Assembly (NCBI GenBank): GCA_934635045.1
Contig: CAKTZA010000029.1
Coordinates: forward strand, 1-42,909
Source: an uncultured Kiritimatiellota bacterium
GTDB taxonomy: Bacteria > Verrucomicrobiota > Kiritimatiellia > RFP12 > UBA1067
DNA: 42,909 nt
Reading direction: 5' to 3'
The stretch's first letter is position 1; each line of letters starts with the position of its first letter. The notes under the pieces are model-generated. The model did not search any database, was not told the origin of the DNA, and saw only the letters and a program-made list of their open reading frames with translations. The position numbers and the translations under genes are program-made. Below, piece after piece: positions 8,734 to 16,698 of the stretch.

Positions 8734-8740
8734 CTCTGCA

Positions 8741-9466
8741 TTACCTCTTCCGCGTGCGCAGCCAAGTGGCGGCGGCGCGGTCGCCGCGCAGGGCGCGCGC
8801 GCGCATCGCCCAGTAGAGCGAGCGTTCCGCGTCCTTCTCGACGCCGTGTCCGAACTGGTAGGCGGCGGAAAGGTTGTCCATCGCCTCCGGGTGGCCAAGC
8901 TCGGCCGCCGCCCGGTAGCACTTGACGGCCATCTCCCTGTCCGGCGGACACCCGAAGCCGCGCAGGTAGCACGTGCCGAGATTCACGAACCCGTTCGGGT
9001 CCCGCTGCTTCGCCGCGCGCCGGAAGCAGTCGAAGCTCCGCTTCAGGATGCGCTCAAGCCGGTTCGTGTCCGTGCCCGTCCGCTCGAACGCCTCGGAAAT
9101 CGCAATCGAGCCGAGCGCGTTCAGGGCCTGCACGTTCCCGCCGTCCGCCGCCTTCTGGAGGCAGTCAAAGTCGTTCTTTTCGACCGAGAGGAGATACCAC
9201 GCCAGCGGATTGTCCTTCCGCTCCGCGAGTTCACGGATCTTGTCGCGCGAGGCGTCGAGATACCGCTTCGCCAGCTCCTTGTCGTCCGTCGTGACGCCAT
9301 AGACGAACTGCTGAAGGGGCTTGCCGGCCTTCGCGTCGCGCGCGACGATCTCCCGCGCCTCGGCGTAGACCTTCGCGCCGCACGAGGTCGGCGCGTTCAG
9401 GAGCCGCACCACGGCGTCGGACGAGCTCATTGCCCCCAGCAGGCAAGCCACCGCAAGAATCGTCAT
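8741..9466 (-). CDS. Exported Sel1-repeat (TPR-like) protein
   Basis: A 241-residue protein with a short signal peptide (MTILAVACLLGAMSSSDA). The C-terminal half contains Sel1-like repeats: GNVQALNALGSIAIS, DPNGFVNLGTCYLRGFGCPPDREMAVKCYRAAAELGHPEAMDNLSAAYQFGHGVEKDAERSL. These short alpha-solenoid units mediate protein-protein contacts. The start ATG at 9466 overlaps the TGA of the methyltransferase-like gene (ATGA), so translation is coupled; there is no separate promoter. It is the last gene of the operon that includes hisS. The partner is unknown. Confidence 0.8.
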   Translation of the reverse strand: MTILAVACLLGAMSSSDAVVRLLNAPTSCGAKVYAEAREIVARDAKAGKPLQQFVYGVTTDDKELAKRYLDASRDKIRELAERKDNPLAWYLLSVEKNDFDCLQKAADGGNVQALNALGSIAISEAFERTGTDTNRLERILKRSFDCFRRAAKQRDPNGFVNLGTCYLRGFGCPPDREMAVKCYRAAAELGHPEAMDNLSAAYQFGHGVEKDAERSLYWAMRARALRGDRAAATWLRTRKR

Positions 9467-9885
9467 AGGTAAGGACGGTACGTGTTCGTCAGCGTCTTCC
9501 AGTTCTTCTTCTTCGCGCAGATCGTGAGCGTCCGCTCCCGCCGCCAGAAGCGCCACCAGTCGGGACGCTCCACCTCGACGATGTGGAAGCCGTCGCGGAC
9601 GATCGAGTAGAGATCCGGCAGCGAGAACCCCGCCTGGGTGCGCGTCTTCTCCGGCACCGTGAAGTAGAGGCGTCCGTCCGGCTTCAGGACGCGGTGCGCC
9701 TCCTTCACCGCCTGCCGAGAGACGGCCGAGCCGTCCATCAGCACGACCTCGAACTGCGCGTCCTCGAACGGCAGCGCGTTCGCCCTGTCCGTCGCGCGCC
9801 AGACGCGGCCGCGCAGGGGCGCGAACCGCGCGGGCAACACCTCGCCGGGGAAGCCGACCTCCAGGCTCGTGCGGACGGAACTCAC
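9463..9885 (-). CDS. Small SAM-methyltransferase-like protein, N-terminally short
   Basis: 140 residues resembling the middle and end of class I methyltransferases: ANALPFEDAQFEVVLMDGSAV (post-II/IV region), EAHRVLKPDGRLYFTVPEK (the Methyltransf_11 'L+PGG' segment) and a C-terminal basic stretch (RFWRRERTLTICAKKK). The usual glycine-rich SAM-binding motif I (VLDVGCGTG) is not visible; the protein begins with SLEVGFPGEVLPARFAPL, which may be a degenerate motif I. Activity is therefore uncertain. The start is a GTG at 9885 overlapping the hisS stop (GTGA). Confidence 0.65.
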   Translation of the reverse strand: MSSVRTSLEVGFPGEVLPARFAPLRGRVWRATDRANALPFEDAQFEVVLMDGSAVSRQAVKEAHRVLKPDGRLYFTVPEKTRTQAGFSLPDLYSIVRDGFHIVEVERPDWWRFWRRERTLTICAKKKNWKTLTNTYRPYL

Positions 9886-11114
9886 GCGAGCGCGACCTCC
9901 GTCTCTTCGCGCGTCGCCATGTCCTTCAGCCGCGCGACGCCCTTCGCCACGTCATCCGGGCCGAGGAACACGGCCTTCGCCGCGCCGCCCTGGTCGGCGT
10001 GCGAGAAGAACTTCTTCGGCTTCTGCGCGTGGAGCGCGAGATCGACCGACTCGCCCGCCGCGCGCAGCTTCGCCGCGAGCGCCACCGCCGCGTCGCGCTG
10101 CTCCGGGAACATGAAGCCGACCGCGACGCCCGTCTTCGCCGTCGCCGCGTCCGCGCCGAGCCGCGCCTTCAGCAGCTCCGTCACGACCACGTCGCCGAAG
10201 CCGAGGCCAACGGCGCTCGTCGGCTCGCCGCCGATCGTCGTCAGCAGGTTGTCGTAGCGCCCGCCGCCGAAGATCGCGCGGAACTCGCCCTTCGTGTCGA
10301 ACGCCTCGAAGACGACGCCCGTGTAGTAGCTGAGCCCCCGGATGACCGAGATGTCGAACTGGAGCGCGTCCGCAAAGCCCGCGAGCCTCGCGAGGCGGAA
10401 GAGCTCGACGAGTTCGGGACAGTCCGCGTAGCTCGTCGAGTCCATGATCGCGAAGGTCGCCTTCACGTCGGCATCCGAAAGCCCGCCGTCCTTCAGCATC
10501 GCGGCGATCTCCGTGTCGGGCATCTTGCCGCGCTTGTCGAGCGCGAGAAAGACCTGCGCGTGCTTCTCGGCGGCGATGCCGCTCTTCTGCAAGAGTTCGC
10601 CGAGGAACTTGCGGGACGAGACGTGCACCTTGAAGTCGGCCGCCGTGAGCCCCATGCGCCGCAGGGCGTCCACCGCCGCGCCCAGCACCTCGACCTCGGC
10701 GAGAATCGAGTCCTCGCCGATGATGTCGACGTTCCACTGGTAGTGCTCGCGCTTGCGGCCCTTCGTCATGCGCTCGTAGCGGAAGCACTGCGCGATCGTC
10801 GTCCACTTCAGCGGGAAGGACAGCTCCTTCTGGCGCTGGGCGACCATGCGCGCGAGGGTCGGCGTCATCTCCGCCCGCAGGGCGAGGTGGCGTTCGGACT
10901 TGTCGAAGAAGTGGTAGATCTGCTCTCCGACCTCCTCGCCCGCCTTGCGCGCCAGGAGCTCGTAGCTCTCGACGACGCAGGCGTCATAGGGGCGGAACCC
11001 CGCCGCCGCGCCCGCCGCGCGAAAGGCGTCGAACACCTTGTTGCGCCAGACCATGTCCTCCGGATAGAAGTCGCGCATGCCGCGCGGCGCCTCGAAACTC
11101 AATTTCTCTGCCAT
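9882..11114 (-). CDS. hisS: Histidyl-tRNA synthetase
   Basis: A 410-residue class II aminoacyl-tRNA synthetase that charges tRNA-His. The N-terminus has the HisRS signature APRGMRDFYPEDM. Motif 2 is CFRYERMTKGRKREHYQWNVD, preceded by LRAEMTPTLARMV. The histidine-specific loop is RGLSYYTGVVFEAFD, and motif 3 is AIFGGGRYDNL. The end (ALHAQKPKKFFSHADQGG, VFLGPDDV) matches the HisRS anticodon-binding fold. AGGAGA sits before the ATG. It lies 30 bases downstream of the lipoprotein isomerase gene on the same strand with no visible promoter, so it appears co-transcribed with a sugar-catabolic cluster, an unusual setting for a housekeeping synthetase. Confidence 0.95.
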   Translation of the reverse strand: MAEKLSFEAPRGMRDFYPEDMVWRNKVFDAFRAAGAAAGFRPYDACVVESYELLARKAGEEVGEQIYHFFDKSERHLALRAEMTPTLARMVAQRQKELSFPLKWTTIAQCFRYERMTKGRKREHYQWNVDIIGEDSILAEVEVLGAAVDALRRMGLTAADFKVHVSSRKFLGELLQKSGIAAEKHAQVFLALDKRGKMPDTEIAAMLKDGGLSDADVKATFAIMDSTSYADCPELVELFRLARLAGFADALQFDISVIRGLSYYTGVVFEAFDTKGEFRAIFGGGRYDNLLTTIGGEPTSAVGLGFGDVVVTELLKARLGADAATAKTGVAVGFMFPEQRDAAVALAAKLRAAGESVDLALHAQKPKKFFSHADQGGAAKAVFLGPDDVAKGVARLKDMATREETEVALA

Positions 11115-11144
11115 GCAATCTCCTGCTGTCTCACGTTCGCTAAA

Positions 11145-12008
11145 TCACTTGGCCTCGCGGATCCACGTCTTCAGGACGGCCGTCTGGCGCACCGCGTCGA
11201 CATACGTGTCGCCGACGACGTTCTCCAGCGTGTACCAGCCGTCGTAGTTGGCGCGGGCCATCGTCTTCACGATCTTCTCGTTCGGCACGACGCCGAGGCC
11301 CAGCGTCGCGTAGGCGCGGTTGTTCTCCTTCGTTTGGTCCTTGAGGTGCACGTGTCCGATGCGGCCCTTCGCATAGTCCATCATGTCGAGGATCGACTCG
11401 CCGCGTCCCGCGTAGTAGAGGTTGCCGGAGTCGAGCGCGAACTTGAGGTCGGGAATCTCGTCAAGGAAGCGCTTGAGGTACTTCGCATACGAGCAGGGGT
11501 TCGACGTGCCGCCGAAGTCCTCGACGGTGATGGTGATGCCGCGCTTCTTCGCCTCCGCGACGAAGACCTTCATCGCCGCGAGATCCTTTGCGAACTCGGC
11601 GGCCTCGTCGCCGTCCTTGGTGAAGCCCGTCGGCACGACCATGATGCGCGGAACCTTGTACTTGACCGCCTGGTCAAGCGCAAACGCGAGGTCGGCCTGG
11701 AAGTCGTCCGCCTTGAACATGCGCGGGAAGAAGTAGAAGTTGATGATCTTGAGCTTCGTCGCCGCCAGCGCGTCGAGATCCCTGTCGCCCGGCCCGGCGT
11801 CCACGCCGCGCACGCCGAGGCCGTAGAGGAGGTCAGCCGCCTCCGCAAGCGAGACCTGGCGCTCCTTTGCGATGTTGCGCACGAAATACGCGAAGACCGA
11901 GATCCGGGGGCCGGCCTCCGCCGCCGCGCGCGATTCGGGCGTGCAGGTGCAGCAGCCCGCGAGGGCGGCGGCGAGGACGAGAACGGGAACGACTTTGAGC
12001 ATCTTCAT
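11145..12008 (-). CDS. Lipoprotein with sugar-phosphate isomerase/epimerase TIM barrel
   Basis: 287 residues. The signal peptide MKMLKVVPVLVLAAALAGC ends in a good lipobox (LAGC, Cys 19), so the protein should be membrane-anchored outside the cytoplasm. The rest is an AP-endonuclease-2/xylose-isomerase-like TIM barrel with its metal-site residues apparently intact: TVEDFGG (Glu), FALDSGNLYY (Asp), GHVHLKDQ (His) and YTLENVVG (Glu). Such proteins are usually cytoplasmic; exported forms in PVC and Bacteroidetes genomes accompany Gfo/Idh/MocA oxidoreductases and are suspected to act on oxidised (3-keto) sugars. The start overlaps the oxidoreductase stop by ATGA. Exact substrate unknown. Confidence 0.82.
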   Translation of the reverse strand: MKMLKVVPVLVLAAALAGCCTCTPESRAAAEAGPRISVFAYFVRNIAKERQVSLAEAADLLYGLGVRGVDAGPGDRDLDALAATKLKIINFYFFPRMFKADDFQADLAFALDQAVKYKVPRIMVVPTGFTKDGDEAAEFAKDLAAMKVFVAEAKKRGITITVEDFGGTSNPCSYAKYLKRFLDEIPDLKFALDSGNLYYAGRGESILDMMDYAKGRIGHVHLKDQTKENNRAYATLGLGVVPNEKIVKTMARANYDGWYTLENVVGDTYVDAVRQTAVLKTWIREAK

Positions 12009-13030
12009 TTGACTGTGACCTTTCTGCCGGTTTCGGCGCTTTTCTTTTCCGTGAGAACGAGATCGATGGCCGCGCGCGCGTCATCCGCCGTCAGCGTCGT
12101 CTCGCGCGCCTGCGGATCCTCCACGAGCGAGAGGAAGTACTTCACCTCCGCCTCGTAGCCGCTCGCCTTCGCGAGTTTCGGCGCAAACGGCTTGCCGCCC
12201 TCCGGGTAGACCGTGAGCGGAGCCTTGTAGGCCGGGCCGAGATAGACCGTCGCCTTTTCGAGGAAGACGCGCGCGGCGGCGTCCCACAGGAGCGAATCGG
12301 ACGCGGCGAACGAGCAGTCCGCCGTCACGACCTTGCCGTCCGCATACGCATACGCCGTCGTCAGGTGATCCACGTAGCCGTGCGCGCTGCGGTGCGCCGT
12401 CGAGAGGACGGCCTTCGGCAGCCCGAAGAGCGAGACGAGGTAGTCGGCGTCGTGGACGTGCGCATCGACGTAGAGTCCGCCGGACTTCGACTCGTCGAGG
12501 AGCCAGCTGCCGCCCTTCGGCGACCACTTCGGCGCGGACATGAAGCGCGTGAAGTCCGCCGAGACGACCTTGCCGTACTGGCCGCTGCGGACGATTTCCG
12601 TCAGCTTCGCGTATTCCGGGAAAAACCGCACGCACTGCGCGACGAGGAGCCGCCGCTGCGCCCTCTTCGCCGCCGCGAGCATCGCGTCGCAGTCCTTGAG
12701 CGAGAGGGCCATCGGCTTTTCGCAGAGGACGTGGCAGCCGGCCTCCAGCGCGGCGATCGACATCGGCGCGTGCAGGGGCGTCGGCAGCGTGATGTCGACG
12801 ATGTCGAGGCCGCCCGCCGCCAGCATCTCGGCGAAGTCCGCCCAGACCTTCACGCTCTTGGGCAGGTCGGTGTTGTCCGCCGCGCCCTTGATGTTGCCCG
12901 TCACCTTCGCGGTGAGCTGCGCGAGATTCGAGTCGCAGACCGCGACGACCTTCGCCCCGCGGCACTTCTTCCACGCGCCGTAGTGCGTCTTGCCCATGAA
13001 CCCGAAACCGACAATGGCGACCTTCTTCAT
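12005..13030 (-). CDS. Gfo/Idh/MocA family NAD(P)-dependent oxidoreductase
   Basis: 341 residues. The N-terminal Rossmann fold starts MKKVAIVGFGFMGKTHYGAW (Gly 8, 10 and 13) and contains the family motif CEKPMALS (Glu-Lys-Pro at 104-106). The C-terminal domain carries the substrate-site segment YVDAHVHDADYLVSL. These enzymes oxidise or reduce sugars, inositols and their derivatives. No export signal is visible, so it should be cytoplasmic, unlike the lipoprotein isomerase downstream. Its start overlaps the stop of the upstream isomerase (ATGA) and its stop overlaps the start of the next gene (ATGA). Substrate not decidable; inositol, 3-keto-glucose or a related sugar is plausible. Confidence 0.9.
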   Translation of the reverse strand: MKKVAIVGFGFMGKTHYGAWKKCRGAKVVAVCDSNLAQLTAKVTGNIKGAADNTDLPKSVKVWADFAEMLAAGGLDIVDITLPTPLHAPMSIAALEAGCHVLCEKPMALSLKDCDAMLAAAKRAQRRLLVAQCVRFFPEYAKLTEIVRSGQYGKVVSADFTRFMSAPKWSPKGGSWLLDESKSGGLYVDAHVHDADYLVSLFGLPKAVLSTAHRSAHGYVDHLTTAYAYADGKVVTADCSFAASDSLLWDAAARVFLEKATVYLGPAYKAPLTVYPEGGKPFAPKLAKASGYEAEVKYFLSLVEDPQARETTLTADDARAAIDLVLTEKKSAETGRKVTVK

Positions 13031-13905
13031 GCCTCGACTCCCCTTTCCTTCAGATCCGCGACGGCGCGGGCGATGTCGCCCGCGCGATCCGCGCCCGCCT
13101 CGCGCTCGACGGACAGCACGCCGTCGAAGCCGATCTCGCGCAGCGCGCCGACGAACGCCGCCGCGTTCACGTCGCCCTGCGTCCACGGGGCCTCCTCGCC
13201 CCACGTGCCGGGCACTTTCGTGTGCCAGGCGTCCTTGACGTGGATGTGGCGGATCCACGGCGCGAGCGTCTTCACCGCCTTGACGGGATCGCCCTTGCCG
13301 TAGAGGATCATGTTCGCGGGGTCGAGGTTCACGTAGACGCCCGGCAGGTTCGCGAGCATCCCGGCGAGATCCTCCGCCGTCTCCTGCCCCGTCTCGAGGA
13401 TCAGCTCGACGCCCGCATCGGCGCAGAGGTCGCGCACGCATTTCAGGCGATCCGTGAGCTTCGCGAAGCCCGGCTTGTCCGCATGGTTGATGTAGCCCGC
13501 GTGCAGGAGGATGTAGGGGCACTTCCACTCCGCCGTCAGCCGGATCGCGTCCGCGACGATCTTCCGGTTCTCCTCCCAGTGCTCGTCGGGCACGAGCCCG
13601 CCCGTCGCGCGGATCGACTCCAGCGTCGTGTAGTCGTCGTAGCGCGAGTTGAAGAGCGTCGAGGAGACCTTCCACTCGCCGGACGCGAGCAGGTTCTCGA
13701 TGTCGGCGCGCTCCTTCGCGATCGGGTCGATGCCGCCCGTGCCCGAGACGAGCTCCGTCTCGCCGCCTGTGTTCGGCAGGACGGCCTTCGGGTCGACAAA
13801 CGGACACGCGGCGAGATCGACGTACTTCACGCCGATCTTCCGCATCTCCTCGGCGACGTGCGCCGCGCTCATGCGATAGCTCCAACCGCAGACAGAAACC
13901 TTCAT
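13027..13905 (-). CDS. Sugar phosphate isomerase/epimerase (TIM barrel)
   Basis: 292 residues, cytoplasmic, AP-endonuclease-2/IolE-like TIM barrel. Likely metal ligands are ELILETGQ (Glu), VYVNLDPANM (Asp), RHIHVKDAW (His) and LSVEREAG (Glu). It begins MKVSVCGWSYRMSAAHVAEE. The start at 13905 is fixed by a strong AAGGAGG six bases upstream; a longer frame reaches further but crosses the promoter. It is the first gene of the operon isomerase, oxidoreductase, lipoprotein isomerase, hisS, methyltransferase-like, Sel1. Role: probably isomerisation of a keto-sugar handled by the oxidoreductase. Confidence 0.88.
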   Translation of the reverse strand: MKVSVCGWSYRMSAAHVAEEMRKIGVKYVDLAACPFVDPKAVLPNTGGETELVSGTGGIDPIAKERADIENLLASGEWKVSSTLFNSRYDDYTTLESIRATGGLVPDEHWEENRKIVADAIRLTAEWKCPYILLHAGYINHADKPGFAKLTDRLKCVRDLCADAGVELILETGQETAEDLAGMLANLPGVYVNLDPANMILYGKGDPVKAVKTLAPWIRHIHVKDAWHTKVPGTWGEEAPWTQGDVNAAAFVGALREIGFDGVLSVEREAGADRAGDIARAVADLKERGVEA

Positions 13906-13948
13906 GGAACCTCCTTTTTCTCCAGACTCATTCGTCAGACAGGGCGAA

Positions 13949-13978
13949 AGATTACCATATCTCACGCGCCTCTGTCAA
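13949..13978 (-). promoter_or_regulatory. Promoter of the isomerase-oxidoreductase-hisS operon
   Basis: On the minus strand, consensus TTGACA (13973-13978) and TAATCT (13949-13954) are spaced 18 bases apart, with about 40 bases to the ATG at 13905 and an AAGGAGG in the leader. The -35 directly abuts the terminator hairpin of the upstream tolC-like gene. Confidence 0.65.
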
Positions 13979-13980
13979 AT

Positions 13981-14013
13981 GGCCCGGCGGCACGCGGCCG
14001 CCAGTTCCGGGCC
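13981..14013 (-). terminator. Probable terminator of the TolC-like gene
   Basis: Nested inverted repeat: ggcccggcggc, loop acgcg, gccgcc, then gggcc after an unpaired agttcc. On the minus strand it starts a few bases after the stop at 14017 and is followed by ATTTGAC. The U-run is short, so efficiency is uncertain. Confidence 0.45.
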
Positions 14014-14016
14014 GAA

Positions 14017-15627
14017 TCAGCGGAGGTCTTCGAGGTCGGTCGCGACGAGGCCGCCGCCGAGGGCCTTGTAGAGCGAGATGAGGTCGAGCGTGATCTGGCC
14101 GCGCGAGAGCACGAACTCCTCCTCCAGCTGGAGGCGCGAACGCTGCGCGTCGAGGACGTTGTTGAAGTCCTTCAGGCCGTTCTGGTAGAGGTCCTGCGAG
14201 ATCGTCACGGCGTCCGTCGCCGCCTTGACCGCGCCCTTCAGCGACTGGTTGCGGCGGTACTCCTGCGTGTAGGCCGCGTAGGCGTCGCGCACCTGCCCGT
14301 AGGCGTTCTGCAGCGCCTGCTCGTAGGCGAGCGCCGCCTCGTGCATCTTCGCCTCCGTCGCCTTCACGTTCGCGTAGATCGCGCCGCCCTGGAAGATCGG
14401 CCAGCTCACCGACGGCCCGAGCGTCGCGAAGAACGACTCGCGGCTGAAGAGGTTGAGGCTGTTCTTCGCCTCCAGCCCGACTGCGCCGTTCACGTAGAGG
14501 CGCGGGAACCACTGCGCCTTCGCGACGCCGATCGCCGCCGTCGCCGCCGCGAGGCCGCGCTCCGCCGCCTTGACGTCGGGGCGCCCGCGCATCATGTCCA
14601 ACTTCAGCTCCGCCACCTTCTGCGGCTGGAGCAGCCAGTCGCGGCGCGCGTCGAGCGGCTTCAGGACGTCGCCCAGCGCGCCCGGCATCTCGCCCGCGAG
14701 GATCGCGAGCGCGTTCTTGAGCCGCTCCTCCTCCGCGAGCAGCTGCGGCAGGCGCGCGCGCGTCTGCTCGACGACGTAGGCGCACTGGTTGACGGCGAGC
14801 TCGTCGCCGATGCCGGAGTCGAGGCGCGACTTCAGGATCTCGTAGGTCTCGGACTGCAGGACGAGGTTCGTGCGCGCGACCTCGATGCGCTCCTGGGTCG
14901 TGCGGAGGTTCACGTACTGCGTGCCGATCTGCGTCGTCAGGGAGACCCAGGCGTCCGCGACCGTCCAGCCCGCCGCCTCGGCCTGCGCGAGCGCGGCTTC
15001 CGTCGCGCGGCGGCTGCCGCCGAAGATGTCGATCTCCCACTGGCCGTCGAGCGCGAGGTTGCCGACGTTATAGTGGTAGCCGTTCTTCCCGTTCGCGTTC
15101 GAGCGCGTGTGCGGATTGTACCAGGAACGCGTCCACGCGCCGACGCCGGTGAACTTCGGCAGGAACGCCGCGTAGGAGCCGAGCAGCTGCCAGTTCGCCG
15201 CCTCCAGGCGTTTCTGCGCCATCAGGAAGCCGACGTTGTTCGAGACGCCGCCTTCGACGAGCGACTCGAGCACGGGGTCGTTGAAACGCTTCCACCACTG
15301 GGCGAGCGTGTCCTTCGAGACGATCTCGCGCACGTCGTCCTTCGCGTCCGCCGCCGCGTACTCGCTCGTCGCCGTCAGGTTCGTCGACGGTTGGCCGGCG
15401 TCGGGCAGCAGGTAGGCGGGCACCTCAAACGACGGCTCTGCGTAGTCCGGCCCGACCGAGGGGAGATGCGAACACCCCGCGAGCGAGAGGGCGAGCGGGA
15501 GGGAGAGAATAATCGAATAATCGAATGATCGAATCTTCGAATGGGCGAATGGGCGAATCGTCGAATGGGCGACGGGTCGAGCCGTCGAAGGCCCAACGGG
15601 CCGAATATTGGGATTACAGTTGCGCAT
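14017..15627 (-). CDS. TolC/OprM/NodT-type outer-membrane efflux lipoprotein
   Basis: 536 residues. It is the outer-membrane channel partner of RND pumps, with two OEP repeats. Residues 53 onward start SHLPSVGPDYAEPSFEVPAYL, the typical OprM/NodT opening; later QWWKRFNDPVLESLVEGGVSNN, ATEAALAQAEAAGW, GRPDVKAAERGLAAATAAIGVAKAQWFPRL and GQVRDAYAAYTQEYRRNQSL are family landmarks. The lipobox is LSLAGC with lipidated Cys 52. The signal peptide is abnormally long because residues about 6-38 are encoded by an 8-nt phased repeat array; the 15627 start is still supported by AAGGAAA 8 bases upstream. It is the likely partner of the acrA-acrB genes at 20815-25290, separated from them by the lower-GC block. 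Confidence 0.9.
   Translation of the reverse strand: MRNCNPNIRPVGPSTARPVAHSTIRPFAHSKIRSFDYSIILSLPLALSLAGCSHLPSVGPDYAEPSFEVPAYLLPDAGQPSTNLTATSEYAAADAKDDVREIVSKDTLAQWWKRFNDPVLESLVEGGVSNNVGFLMAQKRLEAANWQLLGSYAAFLPKFTGVGAWTRSWYNPHTRSNANGKNGYHYNVGNLALDGQWEIDIFGGSRRATEAALAQAEAAGWTVADAWVSLTTQIGTQYVNLRTTQERIEVARTNLVLQSETYEILKSRLDSGIGDELAVNQCAYVVEQTRARLPQLLAEEERLKNALAILAGEMPGALGDVLKPLDARRDWLLQPQKVAELKLDMMRGRPDVKAAERGLAAATAAIGVAKAQWFPRLYVNGAVGLEAKNSLNLFSRESFFATLGPSVSWPIFQGGAIYANVKATEAKMHEAALAYEQALQNAYGQVRDAYAAYTQEYRRNQSLKGAVKAATDAVTISQDLYQNGLKDFNNVLDAQRSRLQLEEEFVLSRGQITLDLISLYKALGGGLVATDLEDLR
15509..15612. repeat. 8-nt phased repeat array inside the TolC-like signal peptide
   Basis: Twelve to thirteen consecutive 8-base units read on the plus strand, most ending in cga: ataatcga, ataatcga, atgatcga, atcttcga, atgggcga, atgggcga, atcgtcga, atgggcga, cgggtcga, gccgtcga and further degenerate units. 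Because 8 is not a multiple of 3, the coding phase repeats every 24 bases, giving an 8-residue period in the protein (RPVAHSTI, RPFAHSKI, RSFDYSII). Confidence 0.8.
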
Positions 15628-15720
15628 GTTGAACTTTCCTTTCTGTTTTGTTGTTTCGTGAAATCTTGAAATCGCTTGGAAATCTGTTTAATAGAACTGA
15701 TTATTGAAAATTGAGGTTGG

Positions 15721-15750
15721 ATTTTAGCAAAACTCCCCGACCGAAGTCAA
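15721..15750 (-). promoter_or_regulatory. Promoter of the TolC-like gene
   Basis: On the minus strand, TTGACT (15745-15750) and TAAAAT (15721-15726) are 18 bases apart. The leader to the ATG at 15627 is about 85 bases and AT-rich. The channel gene can therefore be expressed independently of the genes upstream. Confidence 0.6.
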
Positions 15751-15768
15751 TGCGGTGAAGGTTAGTCA

Positions 15769-16698
15769 TCACGGCCGCGCGTCCTCCAAGTTCGTGTCAT
15801 TGGGGGTTGGGTTAAACCAGGAACGCATCCGCAGCCCAAACATGTGGCTGGGCTTTTCCCCTATGCGCCCATAGTTGGCCGCCGTGACACGCCCCAACTC
15901 ATTCGTCTGCGTTCGGACGCGATAGATCAGGTATTCGTCGTCCTTGGGCTTCACGTTCTTCGTGATGTGCCCGCTCCGTCGGTCAAGTTCCATCACGAAC
16001 AACGGACGATAGGTCGCGTTCGTGTCGGCCCTGTACGCATAGCCGAAACGGCTAAACGAGTCCGCCTTTCCGACAGTGAAGCCGTCTACGCAGTTGGGCG
16101 TGGTGATTGTCAGTTTCCGATAGTAGGAAAGCCAGTTTGTGGGGTTCTGCCATGATTCGTAAAGCAGATGCAAGTCCCGATGCTTTCCGTTTCCGTACGG
16201 CGGACACCATTTGAACGTCTCAAGATCCAGGCACACCACCTCGTTTGTCGCGGGAATCGGCGCAAAGTTCACGTCATGATGTATCGTTTTCACGGGTTTA
16301 CGCTTCTTCTTGAGAACAACCTGAATATCAACAGTTCCGTTCGACCACCTCTGCGTCCTTGTCGCCTCCTGTTCGGTGAGCGTGATGAACGCCGTCGTCT
16401 TCAGAACCGTGTCATAGTAGCCGTCTTTCCTTGCCCAGACCTTGAATTCGCCGTTGCACGGATATTTCGCTTCAACAATCCCATCGGCACCTGTTTCTTT
16501 TGTCAGCCCAGTCGTTCGCGTGTCGCTGATGTAAAATGCGGCCGTGACGGTCGCGCCTCTCACGGGCGTCCCTTTGTCATCCACAAGACGCAACCTCACG
16601 TCGGCCAACGCATTGTTGTAATAGGGATTGTAGTCCGCGAAAACAGGCCCGAACACAGGGAACGCCAATCCGAGCAGACAAACGAATGCGTATTTCAT
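15769..16698 (-). CDS. Exported protein with N-terminal Ig-like (carboxypeptidase-regulatory-like) domain
   Basis: 309 residues. The signal peptide MKYAFVCLLGLAFPVFGPVFA is cleaved probably after VFA. Residues about 30-130 look like a bacterial Ig/CarboxypepD-regulatory domain (VRLRLVDDKGTPVRGATVTAAFYISD, GIVEAKYPCNGEFKVWARKDGYYDTVLKT). The remainder is unassigned, with several Trp/Tyr-rich strands and few Cys. Its ATG overlaps the stop of the secreted hydrolase (ATGA), so the two are co-expressed. Base composition is clearly lower in GC than the flanking operons. I do not recognise a function; a cell-surface partner of the hydrolase is a guess. Confidence 0.7.
   Translation of the reverse strand: MKYAFVCLLGLAFPVFGPVFADYNPYYNNALADVRLRLVDDKGTPVRGATVTAAFYISDTRTTGLTKETGADGIVEAKYPCNGEFKVWARKDGYYDTVLKTTAFITLTEQEATRTQRWSNGTVDIQVVLKKKRKPVKTIHHDVNFAPIPATNEVVCLDLETFKWCPPYGNGKHRDLHLLYESWQNPTNWLSYYRKLTITTPNCVDGFTVGKADSFSRFGYAYRADTNATYRPLFVMELDRRSGHITKNVKPKDDEYLIYRVRTQTNELGRVTAANYGRIGEKPSHMFGLRMRSWFNPTPNDTNLEDARP

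Noticed and set aside
9999..12158. Long plus-strand open frame opposite hisS and the lipoprotein isomerase
   Set aside because: Composition is that of a shadow frame; both minus-strand genes have full motifs and coupled starts.
15509..15612. Short regular repeats suggestive of CRISPR or iterons
   Set aside because: The 8-base period without spacers and its position inside a coding signal peptide do not fit either; no replication gene is nearby.
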